Position numbers and translations under genes: made by a program. The notes under the pieces are model-generated. The model made no database searches. It saw only the letters and a list, made by a program, of their open reading frames with translations, and had not been told where the DNA came from. A stretch of DNA of 64,000 nt. Origin: Pseudomonas citri (lineage in GTDB: Bacteria > Pseudomonadota > Gammaproteobacteria > Pseudomonadales > Pseudomonadaceae). Within the stretch, counting starts at the first letter, position 1, and each line of letters opens with the position of its first letter. This document shows positions 8,703-19,800 of the stretch, in pieces. Where the stretch lies: the NCBI RefSeq assembly GCF_025336485.1, contig NZ_JAODAB010000003.1:62001-126000 (forward strand), given 5' to 3'.

Positions 8703-11700
8703 GTGAACGCACCGGATGGCCAAGACCCAAAAGGGGCATCGAATTTCGATGTGAAAGCCCCCTCGCTGCAACTGCCGAAGGGTGGCGGTGCCATCCGTGG
8801 CATGGGCGAGAAGTTCGCCGCCAATCCCGTCACCGGGACGGGCTCGATGTCTGTCCCCATCGCCACCAGCCCTGGGCGCTCGGGTTTTGGGCCGCAACTT
8901 TCGCTCTCTTACAACTCCGGCACAGGAAATGGTCCCTTCGGCTTTGGCTGGAGCTGCGCATTGCAGTCGATCAGTCGCAAGACCGACAAGGGCTTGCCCC
9001 AGTATCTCGATGCTGTCGACTCCGATGTTTTCATGCTTTCCGGCGCGGAAGACCTGGTGCCTGTCCTTGTACAAGACGCCAACGGCAAGTGGCTGCCGCA
9101 AACACTTCAACCTCGAACGGTCGACGGCAAGATCTACCAGATCCGCCGCTACCGGCCTCGGATCGAAGGGCTTTTCGCCCGCATCGAGCGTTGGATTAAC
9201 ACCGAGGACACCGCCGATGTGTTCTGGCGGTCCATCTCCAGGGACAATGTCACCACCTGGTACGGCAGAACGAGCGAGAGTCGCATTGCCGACCCTTCGG
9301 ACCCACGCCGAATATTCAGTTGGCTGATCTGCCAAAGCCACGACGACAAGGGCAATGTCATCGTCTATGGCTACAAGGCGGAGGACTCGGCAAATGTCTT
9401 CGATGACCCTGCCAGTGACAGCCTGTCCAAGGCCCACGAACGTAACCGCACCGATCAGTCTCGTTCCGCACAGCGTTACCTCAAGCGCGTCCGGTACGGC
9501 AATGCGTCGCCCTACTTCCCCACGCTGAACGCCGACACTGTGTGGCCGGACCCTCCGGATGCCGGGGCGCCAGACGGCAGCGATGCCTGGAATTTCGAAG
9601 TCGTCTTCGATTACGGCGAACACGACGCACGCGCTCCGACACCCACCGATGGGGACACATGGTCTGCGCGTCCCGATCCGTTCTCGTCCTACCGCGCAGG
9701 CTTCGAAGTACGCACTTACCGGATCTGCCGGCGTGTCCTCATGTTTCACCATTTTCCGGATGAGCCTGGCGTCGGGCGCAACTGCCTGGTGCGAGCGACG
9801 GATTTCACCTATTCGGATGAAGTCGATCCGAACGATGCACGCAATCCGCTCTACACCTTTCTACAAGCCGTCACGTCAACGGGATATCGGCGCAACGATA
9901 AGGGCTACGATGAGCGTAGCCTGCCTGCGCTCGGGTTCGAGTACAGCCAGCCCGTCGTCCAGGACACGGTAGAAGAAGTCGACCCGCAGAGCCTGGAAAA
10001 TCTCCCCGCAGGCTTGGACGGCAGCACCTTTCGCTGGACCGACCTGCATGGCGAAGGTGTTCCCGGCATCCTTACCGAGCAGGTTGGCAGTGGCGCCTGG
10101 TTCTACAAGCGCAACCTCGGCCCCCTCAGCAACACGCCGGAGTTCGCACCGCTCGAAACGGTCAGCCTCAAACCCAACGTATCTCTGAGCAGTGGCGTGC
10201 AGTTCATGGACCTCGCCGGCGACGGCCTGCCTGACCTGGTCGTCATGGAGGGTCCTGTCCAAGGTCTGTACGAGCACGATGACGCCGAGGGGTGGCAGCC
10301 CTTCCGTCCGTTCACTGCGGGTCTGAACCACGACCTGCGCGACCCGAATCTCAAGTTCGTTGACCTCGACGGGGACGGCCAGGCCGACGTGTTGATCACC
10401 GAGCATGAAGCTTTTGTCTGGCACGCCTCGCTGACCGAAGACGGCTTCGGTCCGGCCCGTCGTGTCGCGCAGGCGTTCGATGAGGAAAAGGGGCCGCGTG
10501 CGGTGTTCGCCGATGGCACCCAATCGATCTACCTGGCCGACCTTTCGGGCGACGGCCTGACCGACATCGTTCGCATCCGCAATGGAGAGGTCTGCTACTG
10601 GCCTAACCTGGGCTATGGCCGCTTTGGCACGAAAATCACCATGGATAACGCCCCGTGGTTCGACTATCCAGAGCAGTTCGACCCTCGTTATATCCGCCTC
10701 GCCGACATTGATGGTAGCGGCACCACCGACATCATCTACTTGCATCACACCGGGGTACGGTTGTACTTCAACCAGTCCGGCAATGGCTGGAGCCAGCCAC
10801 AGGCGTTGAAGGCGTTTCCGCGCATCGATGAGGAGGTGAGCGTCTTGCCCACTGACCTGCTGGGTAACGGCACGGCGTGCCTGGTCTGGTCATCCGCGCT
10901 GCCAGGCGACACACAGCGCTCGATGCGCTACGTCAATCTCATGGGTGGCCAGAAGCCGCATCTGTTGGTCAAAACCTACAACAACCTCGGGGCTGAGACG
11001 CACGTTGAGTACGCGCCGTCCACCAAGTTCTATCTACAGGACAAGCACGACGCAAAACCGTGGATCACCCGCCTGCCTTTTCCGGTCCATGTGGTCGAGC
11101 GCGTGACCACCCATGACCTCGTCAGCCGCAATCGCCTGGTCACTCGCTACGCCTACCACCATGGCTACTTCGATGGTGAAGAGCGTGAGTTCCGTGGTTT
11201 TGGCATGGTGGAACAATGGGATACGGAGGCGCTTGGCGCCCTGCTCGACGACAACGCCGCCGCGGACAATCTTGCCCCCGCAGCGCATGTACCGCCGGTG
11301 TATACCAAGACCTGGTTCCACACCGGCATCTATCTCGGTCGCAACACGATTTCCGACTGCTTTGCCGGCCTGCCGAGCGCCAATGCCCCGGGCGAATACT
11401 TTCGCGAGCCCGGCCTGACCGACGCCGCAGCCCAGGCCCTGCTCTTGCCGGATACGCTGTTGCCGGCCGACCTGCCTCGCGAGCATGAGCGCGAAGCCTG
11501 CCGCGCCCTCAAGGGGGCCATGCTGCGCCAGGAGATCTACGCGGACGATGCCGCTGCCGACGCAACGGCTGACCAGCACCTGCGTGCCCGTACCCCCTAC
11601 TCCATCACCGAGCAGAATTTCACCCTTCGCGCATTACAGCCCCGGAGCGGCAACCGTCACGCCGTATTCTTCACCCATCCCCGCGAAACCATCAGCTACC

Positions 11701-14700
11701 ACTATGAGCGCAACCCGGTCGACCCGCGTATCCAGCACGCCCTGACGCTTGAAGTGGACGCCTTCGGCAATGTGCTCAAGCAGGCCGCAATTGGCTATGG
11801 GCGTCGCCCACGGATTCCTGTGATCGATGGGCAGGGGCACGTGCAACTCCGGCCGAACCCCGGATTCGAAGGGCTTCATCCGACCGATCAGGCCCGGCAA
11901 ACCACTGCGCTGCTGACCTATACCGAGAACCGCTTCACCCATGCCATCGAAACGCTTGACGTCCATCGAGCGCCCCTGCCCTGCGAGGCTGTTTCCTTCG
12001 AACTCACAGACTACCCAGCCACGGGGCCAGCCGGTCGCTACCAGGCCACGGATTTCGTCGAGCCGGATGCTGGCGCAGCAGGACATCTGCGCCACAGGTT
12101 CAGTGGCCCGGAAGTCGCCTACGAGGCCAACGCCAGCGGCAGCGGCAGCGGCAGCGGCAGTCAGCGCCGCCGTATCGAATGGTTGCGTATTCTTTATCGG
12201 CATGACGACTTGGGCAGCCTGCTGCCCCTTGGCGAACTGCACCCGCTGGCCTTGCCGGGTGAGAGCTACAAGCTCGCCCTCACCCCTGGCCTGCTCGCCG
12301 AGGTCTACCGGCGCCCTTGCCAAGAGCAGCCGGCCGCGTCGCTGCTGCCGGATCCGGCGGCCGTCCTCAGTCACCAGGGCGGCTACTTGCAGAGCCAAGT
12401 GCTAAAGGCGGACGGACGCTTCCCCGCGAGCGATCCGGACAATCACTGGTGGATTCCTTCGGGACGGTCCTTCTACGGCACGGACCCGGACGACGACGCA
12501 ACCACGGAACTGATGCAGGCCCGCCGGCATTTCTTCCTGCCTCGCCGCTACCGTGACGCCTTTGGTCAGCATGCTTTCGTGGATTTCGACAGCCACGACC
12601 TTCTGCTTGCGCAAACCCGCGATGCACTGGGCAACCGTGTGACGGTAGTCGCCAACGACTACCGGGTCCTGCAGCCGCGCCTGGTCAGCGACCCGAACGG
12701 CAACCGGGCTGAGGTGGCCTTCGACACGCTCGGCATGGTGGCGGGAACCGCAGTCATGGGTAAGCCACGTCCCGCGGCGGTGGAAGGCGACACGCTCGAA
12801 GGTTTCGCCAGCGACCCCACCCAGGCCCAGCTCGATGAGTTTTTCGAGGCGGTGGATCCGCGTGCCGCTGCTGCGGTACTACTGAACGGCGCAACCACCC
12901 GTATCCTTTACGACGTCGATCGCTTTCGCCGCACCCGGCAGGCTAATCCGCACGATGCTGCCGCGTGGCAGCCGGCCTGTTGCGCGACGCTCACGCGTGA
13001 AACCCATGTCAGTGCTGCGCTGCCACCCCAAGGTCTCAGGATCCAGCTCAGCGTTGCCTATTCCGACGGTTTCGGCCGCGAGATCCAGAACAAGATCCAG
13101 GTCGAGCCGGGGCCCGGCCCGCAGCGTGACACCGATGGCAAGATCATCGTGGACGCGGATGGCCTGCCTGATGGGAATGACATAAGCCCGCGTTGGGTCG
13201 GCAGCGGCTGGACTGTATTCAACAACAAGGGCAAGCCTGTCCGCCAATACGAGCCTTTCTTCACCGACACCAGCCGCTTCGAGTTCGATGTCCGCATCGG
13301 TGTCAGTCCGGTGATTTTCTATGATCCGGCCGGGCGCGTCGTCGCCACGCTGCATCCAAACCACACCTTCGAAAAGGTGCTCTTCAATCCCTGGCAACAG
13401 ACCACCTACGACGTCAACGACACCTGCGCGCCCCGGGGTGCCCAGACCGGCGACCCTCGCTCCGACCCTGACATCGGGGGCTACGTCGCCGGGTATTTCG
13501 AGACGCAACCGGACACTTGGTCGACCTGGCATGCACAGCGCGTTAGCGGCGCCCTCGGGTCAGCCGAACGCAATGCCGCCTTGCGTGCGCAAGCCCATGC
13601 CGACACCCCCACCATCGCCCATTTCGACACGCTCGGCCGTCCCTTCCTCACTGTCACATGCAACCGGGTTGCCTGCCCCGGTCACGACCTCGACGACACA
13701 CAAGACACCTTTGCCACACGGGTCGAACTGGACATTGAAGGTAACCAGCGTGCCGTGCGCGATGCCATCCAGCAGGCCGGCGACCCGTTCGGTCGCGTGG
13801 TCATGCGCTACGTCTACGACATGCTCGGCAACCGTATCCATCAGCTCAGCATGGACGCCGGTGCACGCTGGATGCTCAACGACGTAACTGGCAAGCCCAT
13901 CCGCGCCTGGGACAGCCGGGGGCACGACTTCACTACCACCTACGATGCACTCCGTCGACCGCAGGCGCAGACGGTGCGAGGCAACACGCCGGACTCCGAT
14001 CCGCGCACCCTGGATCGCGACATCGTCCTTGACCGGATCGAGTACGGCGAAAGTCTCGTCGATGCCCAAGCGCTCAACCTGCGCACCCGCGTCTACCGCC
14101 ACTTCGATTCGGCTGGCGTCGTCACCAACGGCCGGCTGGATGCCAATGGCAACCCGAGCGAGGCTTATGACTTCAAGGGCAACCTGTTGCACAGCACACG
14201 GCAGCTGGCCAGCGACTACACCGCGCTGCCCGACTGGCAGGCAGATCCGCGACTGGATGCCGAATACTTCGAGGGCAGCACGCGCTACGACGCGCTCAAC
14301 CGCGCCATCCAGTCCATTGCACCCCACAGCAGCCTGGCCCGCGCCCAGTGCAACGTGATCCAGCCGGTGTACAACCAGGCCAACCAGCTGCAGCGGCTGG
14401 ACGTCTGGCTGGAGCGCGCGACAGTTCCCGTAGCGTTGCTCAACCCGGACGACGACGTTCCTTCCCCAGTCGGGGTTGCCAACATTGACTACAACGCCAA
14501 AGGGCAGCGTCTGCGCATTGACTACAAGAATGGCGCCAGCACCCTCCACAGCTACGACCCGATGACTTTTCGGCTGAAGCATCTGCTCACGCGGCGCGTT
14601 GCGGCCGATTTCCCCGACGATGATCCGCAGCCGCCGATCACCGGCTGGCCGGGCCGTCAGGTGCAAAGCCTGCGCTACGTCTATGACCCGGCTGGCAACA

Positions 14701-16853
14701 TCACCCATGTCCAGGACGATGCGCAGCAAACGGTCTACTTCAGGAACAAGCGCGTCGAACCAGACAATGACTACATCTACGACGCGCTCTACCGGCTGAT
14801 CCAGGCCACGGGCCGCGAACACCTGGGACAAGGTGGCGCGCCGATCCCCCATTCGCACAACGATGCCGGACGTGTCGGCTTGCTGAGCGCCGATGCCAAC
14901 GGACGCTTCGCCCCCAATGACGGCAATGCCATGGGCACCTACATCGAGCGATACGTGTACGACGCTGTCGGTAACTTCCTGCAGATGCAGCACCGTGGCA
15001 ACGATGCGGCCCATGCAGGCTGGACGCGCGCCTATGACTACCTCGAACCGAGCCTGACCGAAACCGACGGCGATAGTGTTTCGCCCAAGACCAGCAACCG
15101 TCTGAGCCACACCACGGCGGGTTCGACAGGAAACGGCGCGCAGGCGCAAATGTACCGGCACGACGCCCACGGCAACATGATCCGCATGCCGCACCTCGGC
15201 GGCGGGCTGTCCGCGGCGAACATGCACTGGAATTGCAAGGACCAACTGTGCCAAGTCGATCTGGGGGGCGGCGGCAAGGCCTTCCATGTCTATGACGCGT
15301 CGGGCCAGCGTGTGCGCAAGGTCTGCGAGAAGGCGCCGGGGCGTATCGAAGAGCGCATCTACCTTGGCGGTTTCGAGATTTTCCGCGAGCACGCAGGTTC
15401 TATCGGTGCCGGGAGTGCCTCGTTGGAGCGCACGACGTTGCACATGATGGACAGCAAGCAGCGCATCGCCCTGGTGGAAACCCGCACGCTCGACAGGACA
15501 GGCGACGACCCGGCGCCACGGCAGTTGATCCGCTATCAGTTTGGTAATCATCTTGGCTCGGCCAGTCTGGAGCTGGATGAACATGCGCAGATCATTTCCT
15601 ACGAGGAATACACGCCCTTCGGCAGTACGGCTTACCAGGCTGTCCGGAGCCGGACCGACACACCCAAGCGCTATCGATTCACTGCAAAGGAGCGCGACGA
15701 GGAGACAGGGCTGGGCTATCACGGTGCGCGATATTACGCAGCCTGGCTGGGACGCTGGACCGCCGCGGACCCTGCCGGGCTTGTCGACGGCACCAACCTG
15801 TTTGCCTACGTCGGCAACCAGCCTCTGCGCAGCACCGATCCCAGTGGCACGCACTGTGATCCAACCACCGCCACTTGCATCGATCCGACGACGCCGACCG
15901 CTCGCGAAGAACTCCTGCAACAGAGCCTGCCGGAGGACGAACGCGACTTGCCCCCCGCCTCCTTTGCCGAAGAGACACCCAGCGAGCCTGTCGCGTCCGG
16001 ATCCGGTTCGGGCAGCAGAGCGCAAGAGACCTCGACCGCGCTCTCGCTGTTTTCGTTCGTCGTCCAGAGGAGCTTTGCCCCCGTCAGTCCGACCGGTGCC
16101 GCATTGGGCGAGACGCTGAATCTGTATTCAGGACCAACTGCCAGGGCCGCGGCAGAACTTGCCCCAGGCTACATGATCAAGGACACCATTTATTACGGCC
16201 CCGCCGATGCCGCCGAGAGTGCGTTGCGTGCCCGTCTTGGCCTCGGGCCCACGGACATGATCCCACCGAATGAGTACAACCCGATCTGGGATGAAGCGTC
16301 GCGACTGGCGGTGCGGGACGCGGCCATCTCCGGCAGCGTGCGCACCCACAACGATCTCAGCACCTTGAACCCGAATTCGATCCAGGCGCGGGTGGAACTG
16401 CCGACCTTGCGCCGCTACGGCACCGCGGTCGGCGGCGTCAACCTCGTGGGTGGTGCCCTGAGCATCTATGGCGGCACGCAGGAAGAAGACAGTTTTCTGG
16501 CCGCACTGGGCATCGGTGGGGGCACGGTTCAGGCAACGGGAGGAGCGCTTTTCATTGCCGGTGCCTGGCGAACCTCTTCATCCCTGATGTCCGTGGGACG
16601 GGGCATGGGTACGGCCGGCGCCATCATCACCGCGCCCATCGTGCTGTCCCACGCGGCAGACGATATCCAGAGCGGCGATGAATACCGACAGTTCCGGGGA
16701 ACGCTCAGCGCAGTCGGCGTGGTTGCGCCGCCTGCCGCATTCCTATCCGTCTACAACGACGTTTTCGTTCAGCCCGCGGCGGAAACGTTCTACGAAGTCG
16801 CTCGACGAGACATCGCCCAGATGCTGGGCGTTCCGCTGCACTGGGTCTATTGA
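8703..16853 (+). CDS. Tc toxin TcB-TcC fusion (SpvB / FG-GAP / RHS protein)
   Basis: This is the cocoon component of an ABC-type insecticidal toxin. From a GTG at 8703 it has 2716 residues. An SpvB domain opens it (KGGGAIRGMGE, then SYNSGTGNGPFGFGW). FG-GAP-type repeats such as LAGDGLPDLVV, LDGDGQADVLI and IDGSGTTDII follow at about 505-680, with the TcdB middle regions and then TcC-like RHS repeats from about residue 1630. The RHS-associated core ends at GRWTAADPAG (about 2352) and STDPSG (about 2380), the region where TcC cleaves itself. About 330 residues of variable cargo follow. I prefer the GTG because AGGA lies 9 nt upstream and the family start is close to the KGGGAI motif; a TTG at 8670 is also possible. 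It lies 40 nt upstream of the TcA gene. Confidence 0.92.
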   Translation: MNAPDGQDPKGASNFDVKAPSLQLPKGGGAIRGMGEKFAANPVTGTGSMSVPIATSPGRSGFGPQLSLSYNSGTGNGPFGFGWSCALQSISRKTDKGLPQYLDAVDSDVFMLSGAEDLVPVLVQDANGKWLPQTLQPRTVDGKIYQIRRYRPRIEGLFARIERWINTEDTADVFWRSISRDNVTTWYGRTSESRIADPSDPRRIFSWLICQSHDDKGNVIVYGYKAEDSANVFDDPASDSLSKAHERNRTDQSRSAQRYLKRVRYGNASPYFPTLNADTVWPDPPDAGAPDGSDAWNFEVVFDYGEHDARAPTPTDGDTWSARPDPFSSYRAGFEVRTYRICRRVLMFHHFPDEPGVGRNCLVRATDFTYSDEVDPNDARNPLYTFLQAVTSTGYRRNDKGYDERSLPALGFEYSQPVVQDTVEEVDPQSLENLPAGLDGSTFRWTDLHGEGVPGILTEQVGSGAWFYKRNLGPLSNTPEFAPLETVSLKPNVSLSSGVQFMDLAGDGLPDLVVMEGPVQGLYEHDDAEGWQPFRPFTAGLNHDLRDPNLKFVDLDGDGQADVLITEHEAFVWHASLTEDGFGPARRVAQAFDEEKGPRAVFADGTQSIYLADLSGDGLTDIVRIRNGEVCYWPNLGYGRFGTKITMDNAPWFDYPEQFDPRYIRLADIDGSGTTDIIYLHHTGVRLYFNQSGNGWSQPQALKAFPRIDEEVSVLPTDLLGNGTACLVWSSALPGDTQRSMRYVNLMGGQKPHLLVKTYNNLGAETHVEYAPSTKFYLQDKHDAKPWITRLPFPVHVVERVTTHDLVSRNRLVTRYAYHHGYFDGEEREFRGFGMVEQWDTEALGALLDDNAAADNLAPAAHVPPVYTKTWFHTGIYLGRNTISDCFAGLPSANAPGEYFREPGLTDAAAQALLLPDTLLPADLPREHEREACRALKGAMLRQEIYADDAAADATADQHLRARTPYSITEQNFTLRALQPRSGNRHAVFFTHPRETISYHYERNPVDPRIQHALTLEVDAFGNVLKQAAIGYGRRPRIPVIDGQGHVQLRPNPGFEGLHPTDQARQTTALLTYTENRFTHAIETLDVHRAPLPCEAVSFELTDYPATGPAGRYQATDFVEPDAGAAGHLRHRFSGPEVAYEANASGSGSGSGSQRRRIEWLRILYRHDDLGSLLPLGELHPLALPGESYKLALTPGLLAEVYRRPCQEQPAASLLPDPAAVLSHQGGYLQSQVLKADGRFPASDPDNHWWIPSGRSFYGTDPDDDATTELMQARRHFFLPRRYRDAFGQHAFVDFDSHDLLLAQTRDALGNRVTVVANDYRVLQPRLVSDPNGNRAEVAFDTLGMVAGTAVMGKPRPAAVEGDTLEGFASDPTQAQLDEFFEAVDPRAAAAVLLNGATTRILYDVDRFRRTRQANPHDAAAWQPACCATLTRETHVSAALPPQGLRIQLSVAYSDGFGREIQNKIQVEPGPGPQRDTDGKIIVDADGLPDGNDISPRWVGSGWTVFNNKGKPVRQYEPFFTDTSRFEFDVRIGVSPVIFYDPAGRVVATLHPNHTFEKVLFNPWQQTTYDVNDTCAPRGAQTGDPRSDPDIGGYVAGYFETQPDTWSTWHAQRVSGALGSAERNAALRAQAHADTPTIAHFDTLGRPFLTVTCNRVACPGHDLDDTQDTFATRVELDIEGNQRAVRDAIQQAGDPFGRVVMRYVYDMLGNRIHQLSMDAGARWMLNDVTGKPIRAWDSRGHDFTTTYDALRRPQAQTVRGNTPDSDPRTLDRDIVLDRIEYGESLVDAQALNLRTRVYRHFDSAGVVTNGRLDANGNPSEAYDFKGNLLHSTRQLASDYTALPDWQADPRLDAEYFEGSTRYDALNRAIQSIAPHSSLARAQCNVIQPVYNQANQLQRLDVWLERATVPVALLNPDDDVPSPVGVANIDYNAKGQRLRIDYKNGASTLHSYDPMTFRLKHLLTRRVAADFPDDDPQPPITGWPGRQVQSLRYVYDPAGNITHVQDDAQQTVYFRNKRVEPDNDYIYDALYRLIQATGREHLGQGGAPIPHSHNDAGRVGLLSADANGRFAPNDGNAMGTYIERYVYDAVGNFLQMQHRGNDAAHAGWTRAYDYLEPSLTETDGDSVSPKTSNRLSHTTAGSTGNGAQAQMYRHDAHGNMIRMPHLGGGLSAANMHWNCKDQLCQVDLGGGGKAFHVYDASGQRVRKVCEKAPGRIEERIYLGGFEIFREHAGSIGAGSASLERTTLHMMDSKQRIALVETRTLDRTGDDPAPRQLIRYQFGNHLGSASLELDEHAQIISYEEYTPFGSTAYQAVRSRTDTPKRYRFTAKERDEETGLGYHGARYYAAWLGRWTAADPAGLVDGTNLFAYVGNQPLRSTDPSGTHCDPTTATCIDPTTPTAREELLQQSLPEDERDLPPASFAEETPSEPVASGSGSGSRAQETSTALSLFSFVVQRSFAPVSPTGAALGETLNLYSGPTARAAAELAPGYMIKDTIYYGPADAAESALRARLGLGPTDMIPPNEYNPIWDEASRLAVRDAAISGSVRTHNDLSTLNPNSIQARVELPTLRRYGTAVGGVNLVGGALSIYGGTQEEDSFLAALGIGGGTVQATGGALFIAGAWRTSSSLMSVGRGMGTAGAIITAPIVLSHAADDIQSGDEYRQFRGTLSAVGVVAPPAAFLSVYNDVFVQPAAETFYEVARRDIAQMLGVPLHWVY
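12135..12158 (+). repeat. Hexanucleotide AGCGGC x4 encoding a Ser-Gly linker
   Basis: Four tandem AGCGGC units lie in frame inside the TcB-TcC gene and encode alternating Ser-Gly near residue 1145. Gain or loss of a unit would keep the frame and only change linker length. A second Ser-Gly-rich linker occurs near 16000-16020, in the cargo region. Confidence 0.8.
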
Positions 16854-16893
16854 ACGATCGCATTGCCTTGCATGGGAATGGGAGCCATAAGTC

Positions 16894-19800
16894 ATGCCAC
16901 ACGTCATCCTCATCCGCCTCGCGCCAATGAAACCTATCAGCGGCGCCAGCTTCACGAGCTATCTCAACAACCTGACGATCCGCGCGTTCGACCTGTCGTT
17001 CGGTAACTCTGCCGATGGCACGCTGGTCGGGCAGGCTCAGGGCGCATGGGTGCCGAACACCGGCATCGATGCGGTTGGCCCAGCATTCACGCCCGCCAAC
17101 CAGCGGATCGTGCAGCACTTCTCCGTGTACCCGTTGCAGGTAAACCCATTTCCCGCGCCACCAAGCCCGGACGTGCGCCTGGAAGCGGTGGCGACAGCGA
17201 TCATCGAGCTAACCCCGCCCGCCGCTGAGTTCAACACCGCCGATCTGCGCCTGGAGATCAAGCAGGGCTCGCAGCTCGTGGCCTACGAGCGGCTCGACTT
17301 CAACGTGAAGGTAGAGCCCAGTGCACCGATCTCGAACAATCCGCTGACCTATATCACCGTCGATCCCCCCGCCGTCGTGCTGACATTGCCGGACCCCGGG
17401 GTCGCGCTCGATCCGAATGCAGCCTTCGTGGAACTGCCGGTCGACGGCACGCCGCCCAAGTTCGTGCCACTGTGCAATGCGATCAACAAGGTGCTGGCGC
17501 AGGACCCCGGCGGCGGTGCCACGCTCGCCAACCATAGTCCGCTGACAGCGGCGCAGTCGCGCCAGGTCTCGCGCGAAATCATCTGGAACCGCAAGATCGC
17601 GCCCCCGCCTGAGCGGCCGAACAACCGCCGCCTCGAGGACATGTACACGCGCCCGCAGACCGATACGTCGTGGAGCACGGACGAACGCGACAAGGCGGAC
17701 ATGGATCGCAAGCAGTATGAAGCCAGCCTGCTCGGCTATTACGCCTTGCAGAACGCCAATGCCGATCGCCTGGCGCAGTACGTTTTCGCCGCATCGGCCG
17801 CCGTGTGGGCTGGGCAGCAGAGCGCCAATCCCGGTCGCGTCGGCCTGCGCTTCCCTATCGAGCCCGGGCCTCCCCCGACTCCGGGTGAGACGTTTCGTCG
17901 GGCCGATGTCGTGATCGTGAATGAGGGCGGGTTGCTCTTGAACTTCCAGGTACCTGCCGAATACTTCTATGCGCTCTCGGCAGTCCTGGCGGCGAACGTC
18001 ACCGCCGAGGAACGCTATCGGATGGTCACCGACGATGACGAGTCGCGCATCGTCGCGTCCATCAGGGCCGCCCTTGACGCCAACATCATCGTCGCCCCTG
18101 CCACGACGCCCGAAAACGCCGCGCGCCGGCTCGCCGCCATCGGCCGGGGCCGCATGCAGCGCGTCCCGCTTTGCCCGCTCAACGCCAACGTAAACACCCT
18201 GGTCACGGCATGGCTCGCCCAGATGGCCGTGTCGATCGACCCTTTCTGGCAACAGGCACCTTTCCCGGCCGCACTCGTACCCGGGCATCTCGACCTGGTG
18301 CTCGCCGTCATCACGCAACAAACCGTGGTCACGCCGGCTTCGGTCGCGTTGATCGCCGCAATCAAAGGCATCCCGGTCGCCAACGTGGCACAACTCAAGG
18401 CCCGCACTGTCCAGCAGTGGCAGGCCTTCTTCCTGCCCGCCAACGTGGCCCTGCTGCCGGATTTCACCCAACCGGGTACGCCGCAGGAGCGGGTCGAAGC
18501 GTTCGTGCGCCAGTTGCGCAAATATTTCGAGGTGCTGTCGATTGCGCCGGCACCGTCCGCGAGCGCCAACGCGAACGCGCAGTCGATTCCGCTCGCCGCC
18601 AACGATCCCTTGGTCGCGTTCCTAGCGGCGGCCCCCGGTTTTGCGTTTCCGGTGGCGAACTGGAGCGCACCTGTCATCTTGAACGCGCTGCAGATGGTAT
18701 TTCCCGACGACACGGCAGCACAGGCGTGGCTGCTCGACGTGCTCAAGACCCTCGATGAACTGCTGCGCGCGACCACCGGCGTCGGGCCGGCAGCGCTGCA
18801 ATTCTCCCTGCTCGAAGCCCTCTACGCGCGCGGATTCACGTCACGGGCGCAGATCCAGGCGCTGAGCACCAGTGAATTCGAACACGCACTGACCGGAACG
18901 GTAGCCTTCCCGTTCGCCACGGCCATCCAGGCTGCGGCCGGCGGCGCGACGGGGGTTGCCCCGCCGGCCGCCCCCGGCCCGTTCACGCCAGTCAATCCGG
19001 ATGGATCGCTCGTCAACTGCATTCCGCCATGGCACTTGTCCCCGCTCGGACCGGTCAAGTATCTGCAGGATTTGCTTGCAACCGGTGTCGGCGCGACATG
19101 CGAGCATCCGGCGGCCATCGGTGACACGCTCGCGGAACTGCTCGCGCCGCGCCGCGGTGCCCTCGGCGACCTTCACGCCACGGCTGCGAATGTGCACACC
19201 AAGCTGCCGCTGATCGACATCATCAATGAGAACCTCGAGGACCTCGTAGACAATGGAGCCCCCGGCGTCGTCTATGACACCGGCGCCACGGCACTGGGCG
19301 GGCACGCGCTAAAACCAGTCGACACCGATAACGGCACGGGGCACGCCGCCGATACTTTGTTCGCCGCGCTGCCGGAGCATTCGACGCCGGCCACGCCGGT
19401 GAAGAAGCCGGACGCCTATGTGAAACTCGCCGACGATTTTTCCTCGCCGCGGTTGCCCTACTCGCAGTCGCTCGACATCTCGCGCACGTACCTGTGTGGC
19501 CTGGGCACATCGCGGTTCGCGACTCTGCGCGCGTTTCGAGAAGAAATCACCGAGTTTGCCATCGACGCGAAGCAGGAGGCCGTCGACTTCCAGAAACATC
19601 TGTGGCGGTATCCGGTGCGGATCGAACTGGCGATCGAGTACCTGCGCCTCTCCCCCGCCGAGTACCAGACGCTCTACGTCGCTCCAATCGGCCCGGCCGA
19701 GCTGTTCAAGATGTACGGCTTCCCCTCGGCCACGATCAAAGGGGTCGGCTGGAAATCGATCGTCTTGCATGTGCCGGAATTCCTCAAGCGCACAGGGCTG

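Noticed and set aside
13560..16025. 821-codon open frame on the minus strand
   Set aside because: Antisense to the RHS part of the TcB-TcC gene. Its composition is that of a codon-position shadow, and no motif is seen.
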